Of a stretch of 64,000 nucleotides of DNA, positions 8,911 through 23,346 are shown piece after piece. Below the pieces are notes generated by a model that worked only from the letters and a program-made list of their open reading frames with translations, had not been told where the DNA came from and searched no databases. The stretch spans positions 806,001-870,000 of the forward strand of contig NW_025408680.1 in NCBI RefSeq assembly GCF_020360975.1, written 5' to 3'. The translations under genes were made by a program, and so were the position numbers. How positions within the stretch are numbered: position 1 is the stretch's first letter; each line of letters opens with the position of its first letter. This DNA is from Hirsutella rhossiliensis. Lineage: Eukaryota; Ascomycota; Sordariomycetes; Hypocreales; Ophiocordycipitaceae.

Positions 8911-11448
8911 TATAAGAGTCTTTAACTATTATAGGTTATAGGCTTAAGCTACGGCCTAAGCTATATAGTTATATATAAAGGGCTAGATCCTATATATATA
9001 TATATAGGCTAGCCGCGTATAAAAGAGCTCTATATAGCTTATTAATATTATTTTATAGATAGTACCTATATATACGCCTCTACTTACTCTATAATAGTAT
9101 AAGCTATTAACTAATAGATCTAATAGATATCTCTCTAGAAAGGGTGCCGCTTCCTTAAATAAGTACTCCGCCCCCCCCTTAGATAGATAGGAAGTATCGT
9201 AGCTATCTTAGAAGCAATTAAAAGCGCGATAGCTAGTAAGAAAGATAAGGTTCTCGCTATATTAAGGGAGCTATCTATAAGACTAGCGTTAACCCCTATA
9301 ACCTCTATAACGCTAGTTATAGCAGCGATATTACTAGCGTAAAAGCCGCTCTATTAGCTAACTTAGGATAGTAAGCTAAAGTCCTTTTACTTCTTTCTTA
9401 GCCGGCTATAAATAAAGTTTATAATTAATAAGAAATAAGGCTTAAATAGCTATTATAATATAGCGTAGTATTCGCTCCTTTATATATTACTAGAGCCTTA
9501 AATATAGCGGATCTTTAGATTCTAAGATAAGGGTAGCTTTAAAGGTAAACGTAACCTATAGGACTTCTTTTAATACCTTATATATATATTTAGTAATATA
9601 TAAGAATAAGAGAAGGTATAAAATAAGCTATAGACCTTTAAGTAAAGAGATAGATAAACCTTTAGTAAATTCCTTTTTAATTTTAAAGAAACGCTCTTAT
9701 AAGTAGTAAGGACTATAGTATAAAAAGATAGTATAAAGCTTATATAGCTATATAATTTAATTATACTAGCTTTATAAGAGCTACTTATCCTTATAATTAT
9801 ACTTATTAGCTATAGTAAGTATATAAGCTAGTTAATAAAGGTAGTATAAAGCTATAAATTATAAGGAATAGTGTTTTCCTATTATAAATAAAGCAGCTAT
9901 ACTATACTCTCCCGATTATATAAGCTAATAAGTAGTATATTAATTATAGATAAAATCCTATTATATAGAGTAAGAATCGCTCGTTATTTTATATATTATT
10001 ATATATTAAACGGGGTGCCGGTTATTATATAATCGGGAATCGAAAGAATAGAGCTAGCTTAGAATGCTAGCTAAGACCTCTTAAGACCTCTTAAGAATAC
10101 CGGCACGACTAACCTCCTTTAAACACGAATATTAGTAGAACTAAGACACTTCTAGATATACTCGAGGTATTACGGAATTCCTTAGTCTTAGGGCTATATA
10201 GCAGCCTAAATCTAGTCCCGAAAGGTTCTTCTATTTAGCTATAATTGTCTATATAAGACAGCATGTCCGCTAGTAGATAGAGATAGAATTATTAACTTTA
10301 ATACCTCTTCTATATACTAATATACTACTAATAAATTCTATTAAAAATCCTACCTTATACTCCTTCTTCCCCTCTATTATATAGTCTTACGTAATTCCTT
10401 AATTTCCTAAAATTCTGCTTTTACTTATATACCTTAAGATAAATAAACGCTATATTTCTAAAAGCTTTATAAGTATATATTATATAGTAGCGATAAGATT
10501 ACTACCTTTTTATAGGATAAATAGCTAGCTATTAATATTAATAAGGATACCTTAATTTTAGCTACTTATATAAACTAAGCTAAACGTAGTAGGAAAACGC
10601 TATTAACTACCCCTTATACCGCCCTATAATTAAAGTAGTAAGTAAAGTAAGTAATAAGTAAAGAAATTAAAAGGAGGAAGGCTAATAGCCGCTACTAATA
10701 TTATAGTATATTTATATACTTTATATTAAAAAGCCTTTTCTTTTTAATTAAGTAGCTTATAGCGGTTTAAGTAGCGAAGATAGAACCGCTCCTTACCTTA
10801 GATAATAAGGAAGACTCTACTCCTTTAGGCCTTAAAGAAAAAAAGTAGCTCTAAAGTAAAGATAGGCTCTAAAGCTTTAATTATTAATATTAGTAAAAGA
10901 GAAAGAGGATTTATCTACCTATATAAAAAAGGAGCTTACTTTAATATAAGTTATAATTAATAACTCCTTATTAGTCGCTACTTTTATAAATAAGAGCTAC
11001 TAGTACTATACTATAGTTAATAAGGCGCTTATATAAGAGATATAAGTACTAGTAGAAAGGATTATCTTAAGGTAAGTAAAGGGCGCTTTAAGCGTAATAA
11101 AAAGTATAGAAATTAAGGGTATTATGTTATAAAGGCCGATAGCTACTATAAGCTTATTATAGCCTATATAATCCCTTAACTAAAGTTTCCCTTAATTCTT
11201 AGGAAATCCTAGTTATTATATATAGAGTTATACTTAATTTTATATTAAAAGAAGCTATAGTTTAAGCCTATATAATAGTAGGTCTACTATAATAATAGTT
11301 TTATAAGTATAGGACTAAGTATATAAGTATTATACTTAGTATAAGAGGTCCTTACTTTTATCTTTATAGGAACTATATAATAATTAAAGTAAGAAGAAGG
11401 TTAAGTAGCGGCTAATATAGCGGTCTATATAGTTAGCTTAGTAAATAT
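8911..11448 (+). mobile_element. Ty3/gypsy element G2a, 5' part (LTR, gag, protease)
   Basis: It matches G2c at 61147 onward, from the TATAAGAGTC LTR start (original probably TGTAAGAGTC) through gag to the region before RT. A zinc-knuckle relic lies at about 10688-10735 (the aligned G2c copy reads CLYYGASIYFILKCP). The element is interrupted by S1 at 9860-10439 and cut at 11449 by D'. Its remaining part is not in the window. Heavily RIP-altered: CpG sites kept in G2c are mostly TpA here, so this copy is older or more mutated. Confidence 0.78.
9860..10439. mobile_element. Insertion S1 in G2a, probable solo LTR
   Basis: About 580 bases absent from the aligned G2c sequence (near 62082-62100). 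Flanked by a TAAAT repeat (9855-9859 and 10440-10444), begins TATAAGG and ends near CCTTAAG. It keeps many CpA/TpG sites (for example around 10100-10280), so it is younger or less RIP-altered than its host. No coding sequence seen. Confidence 0.6.
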
Positions 11449-11823
11449 TTTAATAGGTAAGATCGTACTTTTATAGATATTAGCCTATTAAAGGGATAAG
11501 ACCCTTAGCGCTTCCTATCTACCCCCTCCTAAGTATACTTAAAGGCTTTAAAAAAGCTTAGATTATTTAATTAAGTATCCTTTTTAATTATAGTTAATTT
11601 AAACGTTTATTTTTCCCTTTAAAGTAAAGGCTATTAGTTATATAAATTTAATAGAAATAAAGAAGTATAAAGTAAAGAAATCTCTAAGACTTATATTAAT
11701 AACTTAAGACCCTTAGAGCTATATATAGGACTAATAATTAGATAATTACGCGGTTAATTACTTTATTAATCCTTAGCTATATACTATACGTGCTTTAAGT
11801 ATATACCTTTATCCTTATTAAAA
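11449..11823 (+). repeat. 5' LTR of D'
   Basis: 375 bases, same length and boundaries as the D LTR (26042-26416). Begins TTTAATAGG and ends TTATTAAA. Confidence 0.75.
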
Positions 11824-13412
11824 CTAGTTTTTAGGGCGTAAACTTATTATTCTATTTTATTTATATAGTAATAAGTAGCTTTATAAAGCTAAGAATATTT
11901 AGAGGATAATAGTATTATTTAGAAAAAATAAATCTAGGGATTTAATAATTAAATTAGTAACTACCTTAATAGCTAGAGTTAAGAACTTAATAAAGTAATA
12001 GGCTTACTAAGAAATAAATAATTAGATAATGCCTTTATTAATAGTAAAGGAAAAGTAATAAGGTAATACTAAAAAACCCTAAGATCCTATTATTAGCCCT
12101 ATAACCTTTAATACTAGCGACTTAGTTAAGAAACTATAATCCTTATATAATACTTTAAAAGATATAAATAACGATAATAGCGTAATTTAAGCTATTTTAA
12201 AACCTTACTAAGACCTCTTACTTAAATATATACTAATAATATTAATATAGGTATTAATAAGAGATACCTTAATAACCTTAACCTTAGCTCTCCTTTATAT
12301 AGTAGCTTATAAAGAACGCTTACCTCCCTTTAATAAATAAGAAAGTAAGTAATAAGATAGTTATAATAAGATATCCTTTAACTTTAAAAGCTCTAACTTT
12401 AAATTTTATAACCTTATAATCTATAGGTATACTATATCTAGAAATACTAGCTATTAAAAGGGATTATTTAATCCTACTACTAGCGATATTAAAAATATTA
12501 AGGTAGATATTAATAAGATTATTAATAGACTTAAAGATATACTTACTAAAAGCTAAGATAACTTTATAAGAAGACTTTATTAACTATAACTCTTACTTAT
12601 TAGTAAATTTAACGGTAAAAATATAACTAAATTCCTTAAGAAGTTTAAATAAAAGATATATATTAACTATATTTATTATTATAATAAAATAGACTAGCTT
12701 AAAGTTTATATTTCTTTTTTATAAGCCCTTACTATTAAAATTCTTATAAATAGACTTACTTAAGAAGAGGTAAAGAAAAGACTCCTTTAATACTACTATA
12801 TATATATTATTAAATAACTAGAAACTATTAATAACCGCTTAAACTTTTATAATATTAAAAAGCCTAAGACTATTATAAAAGTTATAGAATAGCTTAGTCT
12901 TTACTTATATATATAGTATAAGGTATAACTTAATAGCTAGGAAGAATCTATAGTTTAGTTATATTTTATTTATTATATAATACTAAAGGAACTTATTATT
13001 AACGTTATAAAAAGAAATAAAAAGATATTTAAAGTTATTTTAAAACTCTTATATAAAAGCCTTATCTATATAATTAATAACTACTTAGTACCTTACTAGG
13101 ACGTTAAGCGATAAGATATAGTATTTAAAGTTTATAATTAAAAGCTTAAGAACTTAAAGAAAGATTAGATTTTAAGGGAAATTAATAAAGTAATAAAGGA
13201 AGCTAAATTTAATAAGGGTAAAGAAAAACTTCTTAAAAAGTTAAAGAAGATAGATAAGAAACCTAGATAGCTTATAAAGGAGATCTTAAACCTAATAAAA
13301 GCCTTTAAAGAAATAAAGATTAACCTTACTTACTAATAAAAGTAGATATTTAACTAGCTTAATAAGGAATAAAGATATATTAATAGTAAAGGCTACTCTT
13401 TAAGTTATAAAT
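11449..13412 (+). mobile_element. Ty3/gypsy element D', 5' part (LTR and gag)
   Basis: Same family as D: LTR 11449-11823, leader, then gag relic matching 41162-42650. It is inserted in G2a, stops aligning with D at about 13412 where G2b LTR sequence begins, and its 3' part is not in the window. Its full extent is unknown. Confidence 0.75.
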
Positions 13413-13719
13413 TATAAGGGTATTTACCCTTAGTATAGGTCTAGGTACTAGCTTAGACCTTAGCCGATAGCGTTATAGGGTAAGGTAGGTTATATATATA
13501 AATACGTATTTAGTAGTAGTAAGCGCGGCGTATAGTTAGATCCTATATAGCTTATTATTATAATATAATAAAAAGCACCTATAGTATAACCCTTTACTTA
13601 CCCTATAATAGTATAAGCTATCTTTATATTAAACCTAATATTAAAACCTTAGTAGTACTAGCTAAGGTAGTAGTAATAGTAGTAGCTATTATAGAAAGAA
13701 GCTTAGTACTAATAGCTAT
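13413..13719 (+). mobile_element. Ty3/gypsy element G2b, first fragment (LTR and gag start)
   Basis: Begins TATAAGGG. The LTR (to about 13628) has the same layout as the G2c LTR (shared ATAATAGTATAAGCTAT block). The gag start runs to 13719, where LINE E is inserted. The element resumes at 23419. TAAAT precedes it at 13408. Confidence 0.6.
13705..13719. repeat. Target-site duplication of LINE E, left copy
   Basis: AGTACTAATAGCTAT, repeated exactly at 23419-23433 on the other side of E plus A. A T-rich tract (LINE poly-A tail on the minus strand) follows directly. Confidence 0.75.
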
Positions 13720-15479
13720 TTTATTTTTTATATTATTACTTATATATAGCCTCTAAGGCTATAGTAAGGCTAGTAAGGGCCTAGGCCTTTATTAGTAGTC
13801 CTAGCTAGCTATAGAGCCTAGGGGCTTATAACTAATTAAGGAGAGGGTAGCTTAAAGGCAATAATAAAGGAAAGGTTAGTTTAGTTCCTCCCGCGTAGTA
13901 ATTTTCCCCCCTAAGAGCCCTAGGGCCCCTAGGTTACCCCTTTTTAAGCTACTTAGCTATCCCTATCTATATTTTAGCTAAGAAGGTTAAAAGGGCTTCC
14001 CTTCCTTCTTTAGAGCTATAGAGAATAGGTAGGCTAAGCGCTCTTTTCTATCTCTTAAAGGTCTAGTAAAGGACCTCTCTTTTCCTCCTATAGTTTAGGC
14101 ACCTTAGGATAAGGTGCCTAGCTATATACCTTCCTTAGCTATAGCGGTAGTCGTTTCGGTCTACCTTATTAGTCTTTTTTAGGAAGGAAAATAAGAAGCT
14201 AGCCTTAAAGAGGAGCTAGTAGAAAGCTAAGAAGGTCGGCCTAGGCCTCCTTATAAGGTCCTTTTCTAGGCTAAGGGCTAGGCGGGGGGTCTTTCGAATA
14301 AATATATAGTGCTTACCTAGGCCCTTAGCCTTAAGGCCTTTAGCCGCCTTAGTAGCTTAGATTCCCTTTTAATAGTCCTTAGTAGCTTACTAGACCTTTC
14401 TTTATAAGTAGCTAATAGAGACTAAGGGGGGCTAGTTAGCTAGCTCGTTACTAAAGATCCCTAGGTAGCTAAGGCACTAGTATAGCTATATATTATAAAA
14501 GGCTTCTAAGCTAAATAAGAGCCTTTTAATATATATAGCTAGGTCTAAGAAACGAATAACCTTTTTTATAGCGGCTTAGCTATTTATAAAGATATAAGTA
14601 TCTATAAGGGGGTTAAGAGGGCTAAGCTTTAGGGGCCGAGGCCTCTTAGCTAGGTCCTCTAAGACCCTTAGTATCGCGAATAGCTCTACGTTAGCTACTT
14701 CGATTAAGGGCCCTAGGTTCTTATAGTACGCTTTAATAGGCTTATTTTCTAAGCCTATTTCGTAAAAGGAGTAAGCGTTAGTCTTTATAAGGGACCCCTT
14801 AAGGCACCCCTTAAAGCCGTTAGTATAGAAGGCTAAGGGCTATAACCTAAAGTCTTTTAGGCTAGCTAAGCTAGCTAAGAAGCGTTAGTATTACTTTTTA
14901 GCTAAGGGCTTAGGGGCCTCTATTATTATAATAAAGGCCTTAAGCTCGAAGGCCTATAAGGGCTCCTAGCTAGCTTTCCTTCTTTCTAAGTTATAATTAA
15001 GTCCTATAAGGGCTACTAAGCCTTTAAGGAGGCGGAAGAGCTATATATATAGCTTAATATAGCTTAAGGCCCCTAGGTTAGAGCCTAAGTTAGCGAGGTT
15101 ATCCTATATAGCTAGGTTATAAGCTTACCTTATAGGGTAAATAAGTAAGAAGTATAGGGTTTAAAGAGCGTAGGAGAGGCATGCCCTTTTAAATCGTACC
15201 TTTAATAGCGGTAGGGCCGCTTTAGCTTTTAAAGCCCTAATAAGGGATCCTTTAAAGGCCCCTAAGACCTTTAAGAGAGCCTAGTTTTATAGCCTTTAAA
15301 ATAGCTTTATAAGGCTCTTAGGGGTCTTAGGCCCCCTATACTAAAGCTAGGCCCTATAGTCTACTATAGAGGTTATATAGGCTTAGTAGAGTTATTTAAA
15401 GGCTCTAAATAATAGGCCTTTTTATATAAAGGTTAGGCGGGATAGTCCTTTAAAAGCAGCTTATATAAAAGCTACCTTT

Positions 15480-15965
15480 TATAACGACTAGTATTATTCC
15501 TAAGGGATAAACCTATTAAGGGGTTTATATTAGTAGATATAATAAGGCGTAGTCTAAGTAATAATATATATATTACGTTAGTAATAAGTTAGAGGTTATA
15601 GACTATAGACTATAACTAAGTAATTAAGTAATCGGAATTAAAGATAAGATTATAATAAAAATCGTAATAATTATAATATATTAAAACCTATCGAGCTATC
15701 TATTTAAAGGAGTATTTTATTCCTTCCTTATATATCTTAAGAGCTTCCTTAGATCGTTAAGAGCGCTAGGTAATCCTATCGCCTAGGAGCGCTAGAGCGC
15801 TAGAGCGATCCTACGATCCTAGCTATAGAGTATTAAAGGGCTAAAGTAACCTATCGCTTTAAACTTAATTAGCCTATCGGTCTATTTAATATTCCTTGCT
15901 CCCTATATTATATAACCTTATAATATATATTAGTCCCCGCGGTTTACTAGACTATAGTCGTAATA
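15480..15965 (-). repeat. LTR of A (element 3' side)
   Basis: Begins TATAACGAC and ends TCGTAATA on the plus strand. The adjacent AGATACCTCC is the complement of the purine tract. Confidence 0.85.
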
Positions 15966-18900
15966 AGATACCTCCTCTCTTTTTAGTCTTATCTTTAAGA
16001 CCTACTACTTTAGCCGTTATATATAAATATACCTTTATCGCGTCGTACGTAAGTATATTATTCCTTATTTTTTTATCCTTTTAAGATATACTACTAATAG
16101 TATATCTAGTTATATTTAAAAATCCCGTTCCTATAATTCCGATAAATCGCGTTAACGATTAAAGCTAGTATCCTAGACCGAGATCTATAGTATTAAAATT
16201 ATACCTTACTCCTATTATTTTCGGTTAAGCTTAACTTATAAAGTTAGCGAGCGTTTTAATTAGTATTTTAAATATACTTTTATAGGCCGTTCTTATAATA
16301 GTTATAATATAGCGTCCGCTTATTTATTTTATCCCTTTCTTTCTTTATTATTCTTTTTATTAATATTCCTTCTTTTTTAGTTTATTATATTATAAATTAA
16401 TAGTAAAAGATTAATTTAGATAAATAGAAAGTAAAAGAAGCGTTAGAGGAAGTAATAGCTCGCCTAGCTTAAATTAAGAAATAAAAGCGTTTCCTAAAAG
16501 ACTAAGGTAGTAAGTTATTTTAGCGGGGTATATAAGCTATTAATAAAGAAGATAGTATAATACGTTTTTCTTAAGACGAATTAGTTTATTTATCGAATAA
16601 GGAAACTATTACTATTAGCGAGGTTTAATTATTTAGTACCTTAAACGTATTAAACTAAGATACTATTCTTAGTAACCCTATATTTCTAATTAAGGGTTCG
16701 CTTAATAGAACTATTAAAGTAAAGAGCTATAGTAAGTTAAGTACTTAAGTAGTTCCTAGGTATTTTCCTTTAGTCTATATCCCTTCTACTTAATAAGGTA
16801 TTCTTATTATTAACCTTATTTTCTTATATTTAGTATTTATTTAGCTTTATATTTTTAATTATTATCGACTTTAATTTTATCTTATAGTTTAGCGTTTTAT
16901 AGTACTAGTTCTAATAATAATATATAAAATATTAGGTATATCTATATTATTATTAGTAGCGAAAGTTTATAGTTAACTTTTAAAATAACCTTCTTAATTT
17001 TAAATAGTCTAAGTTTCTTAAAATCTAATTTATTACTTAGTCGTTTTATTTTAATATTTTATTATATAAGGTAGACTATATCTCCTTCTTAAAAGATTAG
17101 TCCTTATAATTTTTTCTAATTATAGTAAGTAGATATTCGTTCCCTAATAAATTAAAGTTCTTATTATATTTCTTTATATAATTCTTATAGCTAATCTACT
17201 TATAATATTACTCGTTCCGCTTATAGTCCTTATTAAGTAACCTTAAATACTTTTAGGTTATATCTATAATTAGCGTATACTAATAAGAGCTTAGTTATTT
17301 CCGTAACTAAGCTATTATAAGCTAGTTATACTATTAGTAGCTATTTAACTTAATTATTTTATTTATAGCTAATATAGTATTATAAATATTATTTAAGCGT
17401 TTAATTAAGTTATTCTATTTATCTATCTATTTATAGGTAATAAGCTATACTAAGCTTATATTTCGTCCTTAATTATACTATAAGAGCTTACTAAAACTTA
17501 GCTATAAATATACTTCCTTTATTAAAGATAATCTTATTTAGTAGTTTATAATTACTAATAATTATTTATAGGAATATATATACTAGCTCTTTTATATTAC
17601 TTACTTTATATATAGTAAAAGTATTTATACTTTATTAATCTATTAGTAATAATAAATATACTATTATACTTAACGTTAGTTATAAGTTCTTTTAATAGTA
17701 ATAGCTTTATAATATAGTTAAAAGCTATTAAATCCTATAGTTTCTTTAATACTAGTAGTAGTTATAATTCTCTATATAGTTTATATTATTTAGCTTTACT
17801 TTATATATAAAATTTATATTCTTTAATAACTTATTATACTACTTCTTTAAGCTATAGGAAGTTATATTATCGTTTAATCCGGTTTATTATTCTTTAGATT
17901 CCTTAATATCTATATATTAAATATTTATATATATCTTATATAACTTTATCTTATAATTCTAGTAGTATCTAGATTTTATTTTTATATATTAGAACTTTTA
18001 AATATTCTATATTATATCTATTTAATACTTTATATTCTTTTATTTATTTTAGGATCTTTTAGTATATTAAGTTATTAGGTTATACCTTAAATATTATATT
18101 TAGCTATCGTTATTAATAGTTTCTATTTTCGTTGATTTCTAAGAGCTATCTTTTTACTATAGGTACCTTTATATTATAGTTACTTTATTAAATAAGGGTA
18201 TTAGCTCGACCGTTTTCTATTCCTTTTTTATAGATTATTTTATAGTTAAATTCTAATAAGTATTCGGCCTATTAAATCTATTATCTATTTAACTATTATA
18301 TTATTATAAAGTATAAGATATTCTTATAATTTATATAGACCTTAACTTTATATTTACTTTTAAGAAGGTAGTATTAAAATTCCTTAAAAGCTTAAATAAT
18401 TATAAGAAATTCTTTATTATAAATAAGGTAATTAAGTTCTATACTATATAGCTTTTTCGAGTAAAATATAATTAGTTATAGTCTTCCTTTATTATCTTTT
18501 TATTTAATTTATACTCTTAAAGTAAAGTCTAATATATTAGTTTTAAGTTCGATTTATTATTTTAGATCGAAAGTAGTTAAAACTAGTTCTTATATAATTA
18601 TAGTTTTAATATATTTAAAAGCTTCGTTAGCTTTATTATCTTATATAAATTCTTTTTCCTTCTTTATTAAGTTATATAGTAGTACTATAATCTTTTTAAA
18701 ATCTTTAATAAATCGTTAGTAGTAATTTATAAATCCTAGGAAACTTTATATATCCTTAACGGTCTTTAGCGTTAGCTATTCTTTAACTAAGTTAATCTTA
18801 TCTTATTATATTTATATCTCTCTTAGTAAGATCGTATATCTAAGGAAGTCTACTTCTTATATATAGAACTTACTTTTCTTTAGTTTAACTAGTAACTTTA

Positions 18901-21900
18901 TATTTTAAAGTACGCTTTAAGGAGTACCTTATAAATATATTCCTTATATTCTTCTAAGGTATCTAAGAAGATTAAGATATTATCTAGGTATACTACTATA
19001 AAGATATCTAAGTATTTATATAGGATATTATTAATTATCCGTTAAAAGGTAGCTAGTATATTTATAAGTTTAAATAGTATTACTAGATATTTAAATAGTC
19101 TAAATTTCGTTTTAAAGTCTATTATCTATTTATATCCCTTTTTATATATATATTAAGTTATAAGCGCCTTTAAGGTTAAGGGCTATAAACTATTTTTTAC
19201 TATATAGTTAATCTTATAGTTCCGATATAAGCGGTAATAGTATTCGGTCCTTTATTATAATATTATTTAAGCGTCTATAGTTAATAACTAGTTATAGTTT
19301 ACTGTTTTTCTTTAAAATAAATATAACTAGGTAGCTTACTTTAGATATTAACGTTTATATATATTCCTTTTATAGATTCTTATTAAGGTAGTTATATAGC
19401 GTTTATAGTTACTTTTTATTTAAGTTATAGATCTTATAAAACGTCGGCTTTATTCTATCTTTAAGATAAATTTTATAGTCTTATTAGCTATATTTAGGTA
19501 ACCCTATCTTAAGTTCTTCTTTCAAGAGTTTATTATATTTTTAGTATTCTTAGAGGATATTCTTTATTCTATCTTATAAGCTTTATTTTTTCTCTTAAGA
19601 GCTAGTTTCTCTTAACTTAAGCTCTTTATTAATTTATTTAAGGTCTTTCCTTAAAGTAGTAATAACTCTTTAAATCTTTATATTATATCCTTTATTTTAT
19701 TTATATCGGAAACTAAGTTATATAGCTATATTAGTTAGTATATAGGTCTTATTAATCGATTTTATTATATCTATTAGTTTAGTTACTATTTTCGTTTATA
19801 TCGCTAAAGCCTATAATAATTTACTTAAATAGTTATCCCTTTTATTTTATTTAGTAGCTAAATTATTATAAAATTTTACTTTCTTTTAAATCTATTAGTC
19901 TTAGAAACTTATATCTTTATTTTAATATAGCTAGCTAGTTTTCTAGTTAATTAGTAAGTTACTCTCTTATAGCTATAGAAGCCTTAATATAAGGTTATAT
20001 TCTTTAATATCTATAATATTAAAGTTAACTTATTCGTTATAGCCTTAGATATTAATATTAAGGTAATTAATCTTTATATTAATAATTCCGTTATTATAGT
20101 TAAAGGCCTCTCCTTTAATATTTATAAGTTTATATAGATCTATTTTATATCTTTATATAAATCGGTAATAATTAATAACTCTAGGTAAAACATAATTATC
20201 TATTACGCTATAGTTTAAAAGTATACGCGTATAATATCCTACGATTTAAATATCTAATACTATTTAGTTACTATAGCTTACTATTACTATATATAAGGTC
20301 CTTAGATCTTATTATATTATACTAGTCTATAGCCCTTTTATAAATAGCGTACCTTATTTTTTACTTAGTCCTTATTTATTTTATTTAAGTATTCTTCTTT
20401 AATTTATTATTAATATCGTTTCTTTATATTTTTATCGTATAGTATTATATTAGGGCTTAAGAGACTAATTTCCTATAGTTAATCGAAGATCGCTATATTA
20501 TTTATATTATATTACTTTATAGTTAATTATATACTATACTTTATAATTTTATTTATTTTTATACTAAATATTAAGTTTTTATTTAGCGTCTTTCTATTTT
20601 TCGTATAGCGTTTTTATATTGATTTTTCCTTAGTTAAATATAGCTTATAGCCTTTATATATATTACTAATAATCTTTTAGTTTACTATTATATTATTTAT
20701 ACTATACTTATACTTTTTTATATTTATAAACTCTATAGTTTAAGTATATATATTTATTATAATCTTCTTTATTATATTTAACTTATTATATAAGTCTTTA
20801 AAAGATTAAGGGTTTAAATACCTTAAAGTAAGTAGTATTATATTATTCCTTTATTTTAGTATATTTATAGATTTTATATATCTCCGAAATATATCTCGTT
20901 AATAAACTATAATTATCGCGGTATTTAAGTAGTATACTATAATTAGGTTCTAATAATATAACTTAGTCGTTTAGGTAGCGTTAATCGATTTTCTAGTAGT
21001 TTAGTTCTATACTTAGGTAGGGTTTTAAAAGTACTTATCCTTTAAACTTAACTAAGAAGGTATTATATTATACCTTTATTTAAAAGTATATTATATAATC
21101 TAGGTAAATATATAATATCTATAAAATATACTTATAGTACTTATAAGTAAGTAGTATTTATAGATTATCTTTAAATTCTCCTTATAGTTACTATTCTTAT
21201 TATAAAGCTATAAAGGTATTAACTATAATAATAGCTATAGTATAATATCCTTTATATAGTACTAGTTAATATTAAATTAGTATAGCTTATTAGTTTTCTA
21301 TAAGAATTTAAGGTATTTATTAAGTTTTAATTTTAAGTATTTCTTTAAATTCTTTAAAGTATAAAGCGTATTCTTTAATTATAGTATTTTCCCTTAATAG
21401 TAAGGGTAGTAGTATAAGTTCGTTCTTATCTTTTATTTCTCTAGGTATTTCTTATTTTTTAAAGCTTATATTATTAATACTTTATTATTCCTCCTTAAGT
21501 TATTATCTAAGTTTTATAAGTATAAGGGCTATATCTATATCTTCTTTATTATATTATTTATAGACTACCTATTATTATTATTAGTTTTTATTTTATATAT
21601 TTTCTTAGAATCGTTTACTATTCTTTTTAATTTAGTTTTAAGAGACTCTTTTAAGATAAGGGTATTTTAGTTCTATAAATTTAACTTATTTTTATATTTT
21701 AGGATCCCTTTATTAAATTATTATAAAGGTCTTTTTTAATAGCTTTAGGAACTATCTAGTACTATTCTTATCGCTTAAGTATACTATATATTCGTCGTTA
21801 TAGTATATAGTTTAACTAAAGAGTTTATACTTTAGTTCTTATTTATTAATAGCGTTTAAGTATTTCTTACCTTTTAAGGCTAGTACTTAGTAGGTTTTCT

Positions 21901-22868
21901 TCTTCTTATAAAGTTATTTATATTCTTTAAAGTAATATCTAAGTTTCCTATAGTTAATATACTTTCTTTTATTTTTCTATATTATATTTAGATCTATCTT
22001 ACCTAAGTTAGTTATATAAGCGTAGGTAATAGGAGTTTTACGCTTCTTTTTATAATTAAAGCGTTAGTTAAAGTTATTTTTATAAGAAAGGTTTTAGTTT
22101 CCTCTTCCTTATTTCTTTTCTTAGCGTTATATATACTATCTATTATCGATTTATACTACTATAGTAATATAGTCTAAGAGGTTATTAAGTCGATTTTCTT
22201 TATAGAGCTTATCCTTAACTTCTTTTTTAAGCTTATTATAGAATCGTAATATAAGAGGTTCGTTATCTTAATTAAGCTTTAAGGTAACTTAATAGAACTT
22301 TATAGTATAATCCGATATTAAGATCCTTAATTAAAGTTCTTAAAGTTTCTATTTAGCTTTTTATTCCTTATTAGTTATTTTAAATACCTTTATAATAGCT
22401 TCTTTAAATCCTTAGAAACTAATAAAGACTTTATCTATCTTATTATCTTATCGCGCTAGTTAGTTATCGAGAAAGTCCCTTATAATAGGTCTAAACTAAG
22501 TAAGTACCGTTCTAGATAAATAATTTCCTATATAGAGTACCTTTTTAACTAGGTCTAAGAGTTTAGTAGGGTAAAACTAGTAGTAGGCCTTAAGTTAAGT
22601 AAGAAAGTCTTAAAGTATACTATAAGTACTATTAAATAGTCCTAGCTATTTTCGTTTAACTACTTCTCTAAGGTCCTTAACTTATCTATTACCTCCTTTA
22701 TTCCTAAGTAACTATACCTTATATTAAAGGGCGATAATTTTATATATTATATCCTAAGGCAATATAATAGCTTTAAAGTTAGTTAATCTAGCTTACTATA
22801 TAAGTATATTAATAGTTACGATATTACTTAGAGTAATATAGTATTATACTAAATAAGAGCTTTTAATA

Positions 22869-23346
22869 TATAACGACTAGTATTATTCTTAAGGGATAAA
22901 CTAATTAAGGGGTTTATATTAGTAGATATAATAAGGCGTAGTCTAAGTAATAATATATATATTATATTAGTAATAAGTTAAAGGTTATAGACTATAGACT
23001 ATAACTAGGTGATTAAGTAATTAGAATTAAAGATAAGATTATAATAAAGATTATAATAATTATAATATATTAAAAGCTATTAAGCTATCTATCTAAAGGA
23101 GTATTTTATTCCTTCCTTATATATCTTAAGATCTTCCTTAGATCGTCGAGAGCGCTAGGTAATCCTATTACCTAGGAGCGCTAGAGCGATCCTATAATCC
23201 TAGCTATAGAGCGTTAGAGCGCTAAAGTAACCTATTACTCTAAACTTAATTAGCCCGTCGGTCTATTTAATATTCCTTGCTCCCTATATTACGTAACCTT
23301 ATAATATATATTAGTCCCTATAGTTCGCTAAACTATAGTTATAATA
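22869..23346 (-). repeat. LTR of A (element 5' side)
   Basis: Aligns with 15480-15965 over its length with mainly C/T and G/A differences. Confidence 0.85.

Larger units (their letters stand above)
15480..23346 (-). mobile_element. Chromovirus-type Ty3/gypsy element A
   Basis: Full length (about 7.87 kb), minus strand, RIP-altered. LTRs are 15480-15965 and 22869-23346. The sequence is the reverse complement of C and parallel to B throughout. The RT catalytic box is at about 18993-18967 (minus) and reads YLDN instead of YLDD. The TSD is imperfect (CTTTT at 15476-15480, CTTTC at 23347-23351), which fits one C-to-T change and an uncertain LTR edge. A 62-codon plus-strand frame at 15896-16084 is antisense chance. 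Confidence 0.85.

Noticed and set aside
15896..16084. 62-codon plus-strand frame, with a twin on the minus strand at 40272-40084
   Set aside because: Both lie antisense over the same LTR/3' edge of chromoviruses A and C; similarity reflects repeat copies, not a gene.
15480..23346. Mismatched flanks of A suggesting inter-element recombination with deletion
   Set aside because: The 15-base TSD of E lies on both sides of A, so A simply inserted within E; CTTTT/CTTTC fits one C-to-T change.
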